Source: JAVBNN01 sp031551525 (GTDB lineage Bacteria > Bacillota > Negativicutes > Acidaminococcales > JAISLQ01). From it: DNA of 50,139 nt. Positions within the stretch are counted from its first letter, which is position 1. Each line of letters opens with the position of its first letter. The notes beneath the pieces are model-generated. The model saw only the letters and a list, made by a program, of their open reading frames with translations, was not told where the DNA came from and made no database searches. Shown piece after piece: positions 1 to 7,649 of the stretch. Where the stretch lies: positions 1 through 50,139 of the forward strand of contig JAVBNN010000012.1 of assembly GCA_031551525.1 (NCBI GenBank), written 5' to 3'. The position numbers and the translations under genes are program-made.

Positions 1-80
1 AGCCAAACATTTTTGTCTAAAAATAGTCCATTTGGCCAAACCATTTACATATGATACTCGTTATGCAAAACACGGATTAG

Positions 81-111
81 AGGGTGGGGGGCGCGCAATG
101 CTCCCCCCTAC
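81..111 (-). repeat. GTAG-headed GC palindrome inside the RAYT remnant
   Basis: Read on the minus strand this begins GTAG and continues as a G-run, a short loop containing GCATTGC, and a C-run, giving an imperfect stem. RAYT-associated REPs are described as a GTAG tetranucleotide followed by an imperfect palindrome. It lies in frame within the transposase fragment, so it could simply be coding sequence. Confidence 0.4.
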
Positions 112-302
112 CCGTTAACCGAAGTGTTTCGTCGATTGTCAGTCAGTTTAAGGGCTATTCGACGAAGCTGGCCGGGTTTCCCCTGTGGCAACGTTCTTAT
201 TACGACCACATCATTCGCGACGAAGCAGATTATGTAAATGTCTGCCGTTACATTGAGGAGAATCCTTTAAAATGGGCGCAGGACGATTATTACGCGCCCT
301 GA
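84..302 (+). pseudogene. C-terminal fragment of a REP-associated tyrosine transposase (RAYT, Y1_Tnp family)
   Basis: About 60 residues match the end of RAYT/IS200-like transposases: a segment NRSVSSIVSQFKGY, then GFPLWQRSYYDHIIR, then YIEENPLKW. In intact proteins the catalytic HUH motif and tyrosine lie upstream or at the start of this part. Here an in-frame TAG at 78-80 closes the frame and the first 80 bases of the window look unrelated, so only the tail survives. The GTG at 84 is merely the first usable codon. The codons for its first residues form a GC-rich palindrome (81-111) of the GTAG-headed type found elsewhere in the window, which is what RAYTs are known to mobilise. Family assignment is by recalled motif similarity. 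Confidence 0.72.
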
Positions 303-346
303 CGAGCGGGCGGGTTTTACAAACAAGGGTTTCATGCTATAAAGAA

Positions 347-484
347 GGGCAAGGACAAGGACAGGGACAGGGACAAGGACAAGGACAAGGACAAGGACAA
401 GGACAAGGACAAGGACAAGGACAAGGACAAGGACAAGGACAAGGACAAGGACAAGGACAGGGACAGGGACAGGGACAGGGACAA
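347..484. repeat. Tandem hexanucleotide (GGACAR) x 23
   Basis: Twenty-three uninterrupted 6-bp units run from 347 to 484: one GGGCAA, then GGACAA or GGACAG. GGACAG units sit at both ends and GGACAA in the core, as expected if the core expanded by slippage. The strand is purine-rich (G, A and a single C per unit). One frame reads (Gly-Gln)n, but a frame-neutral 6-bp unit keeps any overlapping frame open regardless of selection, so no protein is inferred. It ends about 110 bp before gatC. Confidence 0.97.
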
Positions 485-521
485 GCTATGTTGACAGGAA
501 AACTAACAAACTGCAAATAAA

Positions 522-552
522 TTCTCTCTTACCAGAGAAAATATGTTATAAT
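522..552 (+). promoter_or_regulatory. Candidate gatCAB promoter with short dyad
   Basis: An extended -10 element (TG then TATAAT at 547-552) stands about 42 bp ahead of gatC. The -35 region (522-527) is poor and coincides with the left arm of a TTCTCT/AGAGAA hairpin (522-539). This is the only recognisable promoter between the repeat tract and gatC. Confidence 0.5.
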
Positions 553-594
553 TTTTAGGTGATTTTAATGTTAATTGTTAGGATGGTGTAATCG

Positions 595-894
595 ATGAAA
601 GTCACGGCGCAGGAAGTACGGTACATAGCGCAACTGGCCAAATTGGAGATCAGAGAGCGCGAGATGGACAAGTTTGTCCAGGAGTTCAATGATATTCTGG
701 TTTACGCCGGGATGCTGGACAGACTGGACACGTCGGAGGTCGAGCCGACCGCTCATGTTCTGTCTTACGGCAACGTCATGCGCGAAGATATAGTCAAACC
801 TTCGATGACCCAGGAAGAGGCCCTCAAGAACGCTCCCGAGCGGGCAAATGGCGGATACCTGGTGCCGCGGGTTATGGAAGGGGGCGAGTCCTGA
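595..894 (+). CDS. gatC: Asp-tRNA(Asn)/Glu-tRNA(Gln) amidotransferase subunit C
   Basis: Encodes the small GatC subunit (99 aa, normal for the family) that clamps GatA to GatB in the cytoplasmic GatCAB complex. This complex converts mischarged Glu-tRNA(Gln) and Asp-tRNA(Asn) to the amidated forms. The N-terminal VRYIAQLAKLEI segment is typical of GatC, as is the DxLxTSEVEPTAHV stretch. It is first in a gatC-gatA-gatB operon: its TGA overlaps the gatA ATG (TGATG at 892-896), so translation is probably coupled. Only a weak ribosome site (AGGA near 580) precedes the ATG. Presence of the operon implies that at least one of GlnRS or AsnRS is missing from this organism; that is inference. Confidence 0.96.
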   Translation: MKVTAQEVRYIAQLAKLEIREREMDKFVQEFNDILVYAGMLDRLDTSEVEPTAHVLSYGNVMREDIVKPSMTQEEALKNAPERANGGYLVPRVMEGGES

Positions 895-2357
895 TGTCTT
901 TACATGAACTTTCGGCGCACGAGCTGTCCGCTAAACTGGCGGCTAGGGAGGCCAGCGCTACCGAGATAACCAAAGCTTTTATCGAACGTATAGAGAGCGT
1001 GGAAGCCGATGTGGGCGCGTTCGTCACGGTCACTGCCGATGAGGCTCTGGCCCAGGCGGCCAAAGTGGACGCCAAGATCGCCAAAGGCGAAAAGGTGTCT
1101 ACTCTCGCGGGTATTCCCGGCGGGATAAAGGACAATATCTGCATAAATGGCGTCAGGACGACTTGCTCGTCCCGTATGCTGGAGAATTTTCTCCCGCCGT
1201 ACGACGCGACGGTTATCGCCAAACTTAAGGAAAACGACGCGGTGTTCATCGGCAAGACCAACATGGACGAGTTTGCCATGGGTTCGATCACCGAGACGTC
1301 TTATTTTAAAAAGACGCACAACCCCTGGGATCTTTCCTGTGTGCCCGGCGGTTCTTCCGGGGGCTCGGCGGCAGCCGTGTCGGCCCGCGAGGTGGCCTGG
1401 GCGCTCGGCAGCGATACCGGCGGTTCTATCCGTCAGCCGGCGGCTTTTACCGGCATAGTAGGCATGAAGCCGACTTATGGTCGCGTATCGCGCTACGGCG
1501 CGGTGGCTTTCGCTTCTTCGCTCGACCAGATCGGCACGCTGACGCGCAATGTGACTGACTGCGCGCACGTTCTCAATGTCATCAGCGGTCATGATCCGCT
1601 CGATTCCACCAGTTACAGCCAGGCGGCACCGGACTTTACCGCCGCGCTCGGTCAGGATATAAAGGGCCTCAAGCTGGGCGTGCCCAAGGAGTATTTCGCC
1701 GCGGGCCTGGCCAAAGATGTGGAAGAACGGGTGCGCGAGGCTATAAATAAGTTGTCCGCGCTCGGCGCGGAGATAGTCGACATTTCCCTGCCGCATACCG
1801 AATACGCGGTAGCCACCTATTATATTATCGCTCCGGCGGAGGCGTCCTCCAATATGGCGCGTTTTGACGGGGTAAAGTACGGTTACCACACTCCAGGCTG
1901 CAAAAGCGCCTCCGAGCTGACCACCAGGAGCCGCACCGAGGGCCTCGGCAGCGAGGTCAAGCGCCGCGTCATGCTGGGCACCTATGTTTTGAGCTCTGGC
2001 TACTACGATGCTTACTACACCAAGGCGCTCAAGGTGCGCACGCTCATCATCGAGGACTTTAAGAAAGCTTTTGAAAAAGTGGACGCCATCGTATCGCCTT
2101 CGACGCCTACCACGGCGTTTCCGCTCGGTTCGGCGCTCGACCCGATATCGCTCTACATGCTGGACGCTTACACTATACCGGTGAATATGGCCGGTCTGCC
2201 CGGCATATCGGTGCCCTGCGGCCTGGCGGGCGGCAAACCGGCCGGTCTTCAGATCATCGGCAGGGCGCTCGGCGAGGCGACCATGCTGCGCGTGGCCCAC
2301 GCCTACGAACAAAGCGCCGGTTTTGACAAACTGCTGGCGCCGCTGGGAGGTAAATGA
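894..2357 (+). CDS. gatA: Asp-tRNA(Asn)/Glu-tRNA(Gln) amidotransferase subunit A
   Basis: GatA is the glutaminase of GatCAB and an amidase-signature enzyme that releases ammonia from glutamine and channels it to GatB. The 487-residue protein has normal length. The amidase Ser-cisSer-Lys triad is visible: Lys79 in GGIKDN, Ser154 in GGSSGGS, and Ser178 in the GSDTGGSIR loop. These are the same numbers known for the Staphylococcus aureus enzyme. The start overlaps the gatC stop and the stop overlaps the gatB region. No disruption is seen. Confidence 0.98.
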   Translation: MSLHELSAHELSAKLAAREASATEITKAFIERIESVEADVGAFVTVTADEALAQAAKVDAKIAKGEKVSTLAGIPGGIKDNICINGVRTTCSSRMLENFLPPYDATVIAKLKENDAVFIGKTNMDEFAMGSITETSYFKKTHNPWDLSCVPGGSSGGSAAAVSAREVAWALGSDTGGSIRQPAAFTGIVGMKPTYGRVSRYGAVAFASSLDQIGTLTRNVTDCAHVLNVISGHDPLDSTSYSQAAPDFTAALGQDIKGLKLGVPKEYFAAGLAKDVEERVREAINKLSALGAEIVDISLPHTEYAVATYYIIAPAEASSNMARFDGVKYGYHTPGCKSASELTTRSRTEGLGSEVKRRVMLGTYVLSSGYYDAYYTKALKVRTLIIEDFKKAFEKVDAIVSPSTPTTAFPLGSALDPISLYMLDAYTIPVNMAGLPGISVPCGLAGGKPAGLQIIGRALGEATMLRVAHAYEQSAGFDKLLAPLGGK

Positions 2358-2359
2358 GC

Positions 2360-3802
2360 ATGAAATACGAAACAGTTATCGGTATAGAAACGCATGTGGA
2401 GCTGAAAACCAATACTAAATGTTTTTGCAGTTGTTCTACCCAGTTCGGCGGCGAGCCGAACATCAAGGTATGTCCCATTTGCACCGGTATGCCCGGCACG
2501 CTCCCCGTGCTCAACCGGCGGGTAGTGGATTTCGCCATCAAGGCGGGTCTTGCGCTCAACTGCGATATTCAGCGCTACAACCGCTTTGACCGCAAGAACT
2601 ACTTTTACCCGGATCTGGCGAAAAGCTATCAGGTGTCGCAGCTCTTTTACCCCGTCTGCCTCGGCGGTTACGTGGATATAGAAGTGGACGGCGTTAAGCG
2701 CCGCGTGGGTATCAACCGCATACACATCGAAGAGGACGCGGGCAAGCTCATCCACTCCGGCGCGACTATCAGCACGTCCGACTCTTCGGTCGTCGACTAC
2801 GACCGATCGAGCGTGCCGCTCATCGAGATAGTCACCGAGCCTGACCTCCGGTCGGCCAAAGAGGCTAAGGCCTACATGGAAAAACTGAAAGGTATTCTCG
2901 AATACCTCGATATATCAGACTGCAAGATGCAGGAAGGCAGCCTCAGGTGCGATGCCAATGTATCCATCCGCCCGGTGGGTACGACGGAGTTTGGCACTAA
3001 GAGCGAGATAAAGAACCTCAACTCCTTTAAATCCGTGCAAAAAGGCGTCGAATACGAGGAACGCCGCCAGGCCGAGCTGCTCGACGAAGGCGGCAAAGTG
3101 GTGCAGGAGACCCGCACCTGGGACGAGGAGCGCGGTATAACGCTCTCCATGCGCTCTAAAGAGCAGGCCCATGACTATCGCTACTTCCCCGATCCTGATC
3201 TGCCGCCCTTTATTGTTGAGCAGGACTGGGTGGACGCGATCGCCAAAACCATGCCCGAACTGCCGGAGGCCCGGCGCGAGCGCATGATGAATGAATACGG
3301 CCTGTCTGAATACGACGCATCCGGCGTAGTAGCGAGCCGCGCCATGGCTGAATATTTGGATCAGGCGCTCCAACACACCAAAGACGCCAAAGGCGTCGTC
3401 AACTGGCTCCTCGGTGACGTGTCGGCCTGGATGAACAACAACGGAGCGGAGGACATAGCCGCTTTCCCGGTCCAACCGGCCAATCTAGCCGCTATGGTCG
3501 AGCTTATCGGTAAAGGCGTTATCTCCTCGAAGATCGCCAAGACCGTTTTTGAAGAAATGGCCGCGGGCGGCAAAGCCCCGGCTGATATCGTCAAGGAGAA
3601 GGGTCTGGAGCAGATCAGCGACAGCGGCGCCTTGGAGGGCATCGTGGACGCGATCATCGCCAAAAACCCGCAGTCGGTCGCCGACTTTAAGGCGGGCAAA
3701 GACCGGGCGCTGGGATTTCTGGTCGGGCAGATCATGAAAGAGACCAAGGGCAAAGCCAACCCGGATATGATTAATAAGCTGCTCAAAGAGAAGATGAGTT
3801 GA
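2360..3802 (+). CDS. gatB: Asp-tRNA(Asn)/Glu-tRNA(Gln) amidotransferase subunit B
   Basis: GatB binds the mischarged tRNA, phosphorylates the misacylated side chain with ATP and amidates it with ammonia from GatA. The N-terminal core begins YETVIGIETHVELKT, carries CxC...CPIC cysteines typical of the zinc-containing form, and includes the HIEEDAGKLIH segment. The C-terminal YqeY-like tail ends QIMKETKGKANP. Two in-frame ATGs exist: 2354 lies only 2 bp after the GGAGGT site, while 2360 gives 8 bp, so 2360 is chosen (480 aa); starting at 2354 adds Met-Ser. Last gene of the operon, followed by an intrinsic terminator. Confidence 0.97.
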   Translation: MKYETVIGIETHVELKTNTKCFCSCSTQFGGEPNIKVCPICTGMPGTLPVLNRRVVDFAIKAGLALNCDIQRYNRFDRKNYFYPDLAKSYQVSQLFYPVCLGGYVDIEVDGVKRRVGINRIHIEEDAGKLIHSGATISTSDSSVVDYDRSSVPLIEIVTEPDLRSAKEAKAYMEKLKGILEYLDISDCKMQEGSLRCDANVSIRPVGTTEFGTKSEIKNLNSFKSVQKGVEYEERRQAELLDEGGKVVQETRTWDEERGITLSMRSKEQAHDYRYFPDPDLPPFIVEQDWVDAIAKTMPELPEARRERMMNEYGLSEYDASGVVASRAMAEYLDQALQHTKDAKGVVNWLLGDVSAWMNNNGAEDIAAFPVQPANLAAMVELIGKGVISSKIAKTVFEEMAAGGKAPADIVKEKGLEQISDSGALEGIVDAIIAKNPQSVADFKAGKDRALGFLVGQIMKETKGKANPDMINKLLKEKMS

Positions 3803-3814
3803 ATATAAAGACAC

Positions 3815-3839
3815 AAAGACGCGCCTTGGCGCGTCTTTT
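3815..3839 (+). terminator. Intrinsic terminator after gatB
   Basis: An 11-bp GC-rich stem (AAAGACGCGCC / GGCGCGTCTTT) with a two-base TT loop is followed by a short T tract, 12 bp after the gatB stop. Confidence 0.9.
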
Positions 3840-3854
3840 GCTTTGCGGGGTTTG

Positions 3855-3884
3855 CCATGCTCGCGCAAGTGTGCTCCTGCCTAC
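3855..3884 (-). repeat. Degenerate GTAG-headed palindrome
   Basis: On the minus strand the segment starts GTAG and continues GCAGGAGCACACTTGCGC, an imperfect palindrome. It has the same layout as the clearer elements at 4480-4675 but is more decayed. Confidence 0.3.
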
Positions 3885-3972
3885 GGCACGATGATATTGA
3901 TACCCTATGACGTACTATAGCATTTGATTTTTTGGGGTTGGCAACAGTTTTCTAAATCTTACTTGTCAGGTA

Positions 3973-3981
3973 TGATATAAT
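3973..3981 (+). promoter_or_regulatory. Extended -10 promoter for the thioesterase gene
   Basis: TGATATAAT (3973-3981) is an extended -10 element about 35 bp ahead of the ATG at 4016. No good -35 hexamer is present at 17 bp. A strong AAAGGAGGG ribosome site follows at 3997-4005. Confidence 0.5.
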
Positions 3982-4015
3982 ACATGTAGTAGAAGTAAAG
4001 GAGGGTATTGTTGAC

Positions 4016-4450
4016 ATGGATACCACAATGCAAGGCTTTGTAATTCACCATCTGGTGCGGGAGAGCGATCTCAATCACCATTTGACTTTGTTTGCCGGGC
4101 AGGGTGCCAGCTGGATGGTGGAGGCGGGCTATGTGTCAGTTTCCGGGCTGTTAAAGAGTCCGTATATCGTGTGCCTCAAGATACACGGCATGACTTTCAA
4201 GCGGCCGACTCCGGCGGGGACGCTCTTAAAGGTGGAGGGCAAGGTGGTGCTGACCGGCAAGAGCAGCCTGACCAGTTATATACTAGCGACGGACGCGATG
4301 ACCGGGGAGTTTGTGGTGGACGGGTACATGACCTTCATCAATACGACGGAGGACGGCAAGGTGTTGCCGCACGGGCTGAATGTGGTGGCCGAAACGCCGG
4401 AGGAAAAAGAAGCGCAGGAAAAAGCGCGGCAATTAGTCGCGGTGAGATAG
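4016..4450 (+). CDS. Hotdog-fold acyl-CoA thioesterase family protein
   Basis: A 144-residue protein with the size and pattern of a single-domain 4HBT (hotdog) thioesterase of the YciA/acyl-CoA hydrolase branch. LNHHLTLFAGQGASWMVEAG forms the substrate-binding helix region after the first strand, and FKRPTPAGTLLKVEGKV matches the typical strand-turn that follows. Such enzymes hydrolyse acyl-CoA in the cytosol; chain-length preference cannot be read. The C-terminus is a charged tail (EEKEAQEKARQ). It has its own promoter and ribosome site and is monocistronic, since palindromic repeats separate it from copZ. Function by fold resemblance only. Confidence 0.8.
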   Translation: MDTTMQGFVIHHLVRESDLNHHLTLFAGQGASWMVEAGYVSVSGLLKSPYIVCLKIHGMTFKRPTPAGTLLKVEGKVVLTGKSSLTSYILATDAMTGEFVVDGYMTFINTTEDGKVLPHGLNVVAETPEEKEAQEKARQLVAVR

Positions 4451-4479
4451 CTAACGGGAAAGGTGGACGCAGGAAGGAT

Positions 4480-4512
4480 GGACGAGGGCGGGCTCGCAAG
4501 GCTCGCCCCTAC
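4480..4512 (-). repeat. REP-like element, minus orientation
   Basis: Minus-strand reading: GTAG, then a GC-rich imperfect palindrome built from GGGCGAGCC and GCGAGCCCG halves with an unpaired GA/GA pair inside the stem. An inverted copy lies at 4649-4675. The GTAG head and internally mismatched stem are the published hallmarks of RAYT-associated REPs. Confidence 0.7.
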
Positions 4513-4544
4513 GGCGCGAGATAGAGGTTGCGCCTGATGTACGG

Positions 4545-4567
4545 GTAGGGGCGCAATGTGAGCCTGT
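4545..4567 (+). repeat. Partial GTAG-headed element between two REP-like copies
   Basis: GTAGGGGCGCAATGTGAGCC starts like the flanking elements, but its second arm is largely lost. It may be a degraded third unit of a mosaic element spanning 4480-4675. Confidence 0.4.
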
Positions 4568-4648
4568 AAAGGAATGAAGGCAGACGAACGGATACGGGAG
4601 GTCGAGTTTGCCCCTAGAATGTAACATAGGCGTTTGGCCTAATGAACG

Positions 4649-4675
4649 GTAGGGGCGAGCCTGGCGAGCCCGTCC
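4649..4675 (+). repeat. REP-like element, plus orientation
   Basis: GTAG followed by GGGCGAGCC-TG-GCGAGCCCG, an inverted near-copy of 4480-4512. Two head-to-head REPs about 130 bp apart form a BIME-like arrangement just ahead of the copZ ribosome site, where the stems could affect mRNA stability. Confidence 0.7.
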
Positions 4676-4702
4676 AAACAATATAAACAAAAGGAGAATA
4701 TC

Positions 4703-4906
4703 ATGAAAAAGACATTTGCGATAACGGGGATGACTTGCGAGCACTGCGCGAAAACGGTGGAGCGGGTGACGAAGAAGGTAGCGGGGGTGCTGTCGGCTGA
4801 GGTGGATCTCGCGGCGGCTCGCTTGACGGTCGAGATGGAGGGAGATCTTTCGGCGGCGGTGGTCGAAAAGGTGGAGAAGGCGGGCTACGGCGCCAGGCCG
4901 GAGTAA
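4703..4906 (+). CDS. copZ: Copper chaperone, heavy-metal-associated domain
   Basis: A 67-residue single HMA domain. GMTCEHC places the metal-binding cysteines at 12 and 15, and the rest has the beta-alpha-beta-beta-alpha-beta spacing of CopZ. It should bind Cu(I) and hand it to the ATPase encoded 16 bp downstream. AAAAGGAG at about 4690 with a 7-8 bp gap supports this ATG. No CsoR or CopY regulator lies beside the operon. High GC and GCG-rich codon use match copA. Confidence 0.92.
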   Translation: MKKTFAITGMTCEHCAKTVERVTKKVAGVLSAEVDLAAARLTVEMEGDLSAAVVEKVEKAGYGARPE

Positions 4907-4922
4907 AGAAGGGGGCTGGCTG

Positions 4923-7124
4923 ATGAAGGCGGTATTTGATATAAGCGGTATGACCTGCACGAATTGCGCACGGGCGATCGAGAATGCCGTGGCCGAGCTG
5001 CCGGGGGTACAGGCCGCGACTGTGAATTTCCCGATGAAGAAGCTGACGGCGGAGTTTGACGAAACTAAACTGACGGCGGATGAGATACTGGCTGAGGTAG
5101 CGGATATAGGGTTTGGCGCGGCTCGCGGACAGAGCCGCGAGGAGCTGGCGGCGGCGGAGGCCAAGCGGCTGACCGAGGAGAAAAACCGCCTGTCGGCGGC
5201 GATCGCGCTGACGGTGCCACTGGCGGTGCCGATGCTCTTTAGCGCGGCGGGGCTCTCTGCGCCTGAGGTGTTCCATTCGCCCTGGCTACAGCTGGCGCTT
5301 GGCAGTATCGTGCAGTTTGCTATCGGGCGGGATTTTTATATTGACTCGTATAAGACGCTGAAAAGCGGTAACGCCAATATGTCGGTGTTGGTGATGCTGG
5401 GCACGACGGCGGCTTATCTTTTGAGTGTGTATATAGTGCTGACCTCACACGCGATGCCGTATTTTGAGTCGTCGGCCATGGTGATAACGCTGGTGCTGCT
5501 GGGGCACTATCTCGAGCAGAGTTCGCAGAAGCGGGCGGGCGACGCTATACGCCGTCTGGTCGGGCTGTCGGCCAAGGTGGCGCACGTGTTGCGCGAGGGC
5601 CGGGAGCTCGATATAGCGGTGGAGGAGCTTGCCCTGGGCGACGTGGTGCTGGTCAGGCCGGGCGAGAAGGTGCCGGCGGACGGGGTCGTAGAGAGCGGGT
5701 TTTCGGCGATCGACGAGGCTTTTCTGAGCGGCGAGAGTGTGCCGGTGGATAAGAAAGCGGGCGACGAGGTATTTAGCTCGACGATCAATAGTTTTGGCTC
5801 GTTTACTTTCCGGGTGACCGGGGTGGGCGGCGAAACGGTGATGGCGCGTATCATCCGCATAGTGGAAGAGGCGCAGGGCAGGAAAGCTCCGGTGCAGCGG
5901 CTGGCCGACCAGATTTCGGCGCGGTTCGTGCCGGGGGTGGTGCTGGCGGCGGTGGTGACGGTGGTGCTTTGGCATTTTTGGCTGGCCCCCGGCGACTGGG
6001 CGGCGGCGATCATCCATGCGACGGCTGTGCTGGTGGTGGCTTGTCCGTGCGCTTTGGGACTGGCCACGCCGACTTCCATACTGGTGGGCACCGGGCGGGC
6101 GGCAGAGCTAGGCGTGCTGTTTAAGGGCGGCGCGGAGCTGGAGCGGGCGGCCAAGGTGGACACGGTAATATTTGACAAGACGGGCACGCTGACGGTGGGT
6201 AAACCGGCAGTGACCGATGTATTGCCGCTGGGCGGCTTGACGGAGGACGAGCTGCTGCGTCTCGTGGCGGCGCTGGAAAAGTTGTCTGAACATCCTTTGG
6301 CGCGGGCGGTGGTGGCGGCGGCCGGGGAGGATATACCGGCGGCGGAGGATTTTCGCAATCTGCCGGGCGCGGGTGTGAGCGGGCTGGTGGAGGGCCGGGC
6401 GCTACTGGCCGGGAAGGCCGCGCTGATGGCGGCTGAGGGCATAGATATCGCTGCGGCGGCCAGTTGGCTGGAGGCGCGCGGCGGCGAGGGCAAGACGGTG
6501 ATCTTCATTGCCCGCGCGGGCGGGCTGATCGGGGCGGTGGCGCTGAGCGACCAACTGCGTCCGCAGGCGGTGGAGGCGATAAGCTACCTGCGTGACAGGC
6601 TGCGGGTGGAACTGGTGTTGCTGACCGGTGACAGCAAGGCAGCGGCCGGGGCGATAGCGCGGCAGGCCGGGATAGAGCGGGTGCTGGCCGAGGTGACGCC
6701 GGACGGTAAGGCGGCGGCGGTGGAAGAGCTGAAAGCCCAGGGCCGCACGGTGGCCATGGTGGGGGACGGGGTGAATGACGCTCCGGCGTTGGCGGCGGCC
6801 GATGTGGGCCTCGCGATGGGCAGCGGGAGCGATGTGGCGATCGAGACGGGCGACGTGACGCTGGTCGGCGAAGACCCGGCGCTGGTGGTCGAGGCGCTGG
6901 TTATGGCGCGGGCGACGCTCGGCAATATACGCCAGAATATGTTTTGGGCGCTCTTTTACAACACGGTGGCCATCCCGGTGGCGGCGGCGGGCTACCTTTC
7001 GCCAGCTCTGGCGGGCTTTTGCATGGCCATGAGCTCGGTGTCGGTGGTGGGCAATGCCCTTCGCCTCAAAACAAAAGGCGGGGCGCTTGTGGCTTCCCGG
7101 CAAAAAGATAGTCAAGCAATCTGA
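4923..7124 (+). CDS. copA: Cu(I)-exporting P1B-type ATPase
   Basis: A 733-residue copper pump of the inner membrane. In order: one N-terminal HMA domain with GMTCTNC (Cys12, Cys15), paired transmembrane helices, the actuator domain with SGES in place of the commoner TGES, the CPC metal site (Cys374-Pro-Cys376), the phosphorylation loop DKTGTLT with Asp418, and the GDGVNDAPAL hinge. The last two helices contain YNTVAIP and MAMSSVSVV. CPC with YN and MxxSS is the P1B-1 (Cu+) signature, so copper rather than zinc or cadmium is the likely substrate. It forms an operon with copZ. No terminator is obvious directly after the stop. Confidence 0.95.
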   Translation: MKAVFDISGMTCTNCARAIENAVAELPGVQAATVNFPMKKLTAEFDETKLTADEILAEVADIGFGAARGQSREELAAAEAKRLTEEKNRLSAAIALTVPLAVPMLFSAAGLSAPEVFHSPWLQLALGSIVQFAIGRDFYIDSYKTLKSGNANMSVLVMLGTTAAYLLSVYIVLTSHAMPYFESSAMVITLVLLGHYLEQSSQKRAGDAIRRLVGLSAKVAHVLREGRELDIAVEELALGDVVLVRPGEKVPADGVVESGFSAIDEAFLSGESVPVDKKAGDEVFSSTINSFGSFTFRVTGVGGETVMARIIRIVEEAQGRKAPVQRLADQISARFVPGVVLAAVVTVVLWHFWLAPGDWAAAIIHATAVLVVACPCALGLATPTSILVGTGRAAELGVLFKGGAELERAAKVDTVIFDKTGTLTVGKPAVTDVLPLGGLTEDELLRLVAALEKLSEHPLARAVVAAAGEDIPAAEDFRNLPGAGVSGLVEGRALLAGKAALMAAEGIDIAAAASWLEARGGEGKTVIFIARAGGLIGAVALSDQLRPQAVEAISYLRDRLRVELVLLTGDSKAAAGAIARQAGIERVLAEVTPDGKAAAVEELKAQGRTVAMVGDGVNDAPALAAADVGLAMGSGSDVAIETGDVTLVGEDPALVVEALVMARATLGNIRQNMFWALFYNTVAIPVAAAGYLSPALAGFCMAMSSVSVVGNALRLKTKGGALVASRQKDSQAI

Positions 7125-7407
7125 AAACCAGTACAGAATTGCGTGGATATTTTTCGTAGCGCAAGGCGGCTGAAGGGGGAATGCTTACTGCATTGCGGCT
7201 GACCAAAGGCTGTAGCAGTTTTGGAGTAAAGCGACAAAACCGCGTACAGCCATGGACACCCTTAGGGTGACGACAACAAAGCTATACGGAAAGTAAACCG
7301 CAAAGATGTTCACTTTTCAAGTATGCATGGCCGTAAACAATTTTTTGCTTGCAGCAAAAATTGCAACGGCCTTTGCTCTAGTTTTTGGGTTATTTGACTG
7401 TTTGGGG
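7125..7407. other. Intergenic stretch with a long imperfect dyad
   Basis: No gene is seen between copA and the tRNA promoter. At 7330-7370 there is an imperfect palindrome: GCCGT/ACGGC outer arms and CAATTTTTTGCT/AGCAAAAATTG inner arms with one bulge. It could end copA transcription, but no T tract follows it. Confidence 0.5.
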
Positions 7408-7436
7408 TTGACAAGCGGGCGATAAGTTAATATAAT
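7408..7436 (+). promoter_or_regulatory. Consensus sigma-70 promoter of tRNA-Arg
   Basis: TTGACA (7408-7413), exactly 17 bp, TATAAT (7431-7436): a perfect match in both hexamers. The tRNA starts 19 bp downstream of the -10. Confidence 0.95.
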
Positions 7437-7455
7437 AACCTTTGTCAAATCAAAT

Positions 7456-7532
7456 GACTCCGTAGCTCAGCTGGATAGAGCGTTTGACTACGAATCAAAA
7501 GGTCGCAGGTTCGAATCCTGCCGGGGTCGCCA
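7456..7532 (+). tRNA. tRNA-Arg (anticodon ACG)
   Basis: A 77-nt cloverleaf. Acceptor arm GACTCCG pairs with CGGGGTC with one T-G wobble. The D arm holds AGCTCAGCTGGATAGAGC, the anticodon loop is CTACGAA between TTTGA and TCAAA, and the T arm contains GGTTCGAATCC. CCA is encoded at 7530-7532. Anticodon ACG reads CGN arginine codons after A34 deamination. The adjoining integrase points to its 3' end as the prophage insertion site. Confidence 0.98.
7505..7532. other. Predicted attL (tRNA 3' end)
   Basis: Tyrosine integrases commonly target tRNA 3' halves, and the integrase gene reads toward this tRNA from 100 bp away. The tRNA is complete, as expected at the integrase-side junction. I could not find a second copy of the T-arm/acceptor sequence further right, so attR is unlocated and the exact core is not defined. 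Confidence 0.45.
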
Positions 7533-7540
7533 GTAAATAT

Positions 7541-7575
7541 CAGGGTTTTAGCGTTTGCTAAAATCCTGTTTTTCA
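7541..7575 (+). terminator. Terminator after tRNA-Arg
   Basis: Near-perfect inverted repeat (CAGGGTTTTAGC / GCTAAAATCCTG) followed by TTTTTC, 8 bp after the encoded CCA. Confidence 0.85.
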
Positions 7576-7617
7576 TTTTGCACCTTACATTTGCCCCTTA
7601 CAGGGGTAAAACGGAAG

Positions 7618-7649
7618 AAAAAGCCTGGTATTTTTCATACCGGGCTTTT
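7618..7649 (-). terminator. Terminator of the integrase gene
   Basis: AAAAGCCTGGTAT / ATACCGGGCTTTT hairpin with T tracts on both strands. It overlaps the integrase stop codon and faces the tRNA unit. Confidence 0.75.

Noticed and set aside
347..484. CRISPR-like array
   Set aside because: Units are contiguous hexamers without spacers; no cas gene is present in the window.
272..520. Open frame encoding (Gly-Gln)23
   Set aside because: It exists only because a 6-bp repeat cannot create stops; it overlaps the transposase tail and has no ribosome site.
900..2312. Long minus-strand frame opposite gatA
   Set aside because: Mirror frame of a GC-rich conserved gene; no start context and no protein-like pattern.
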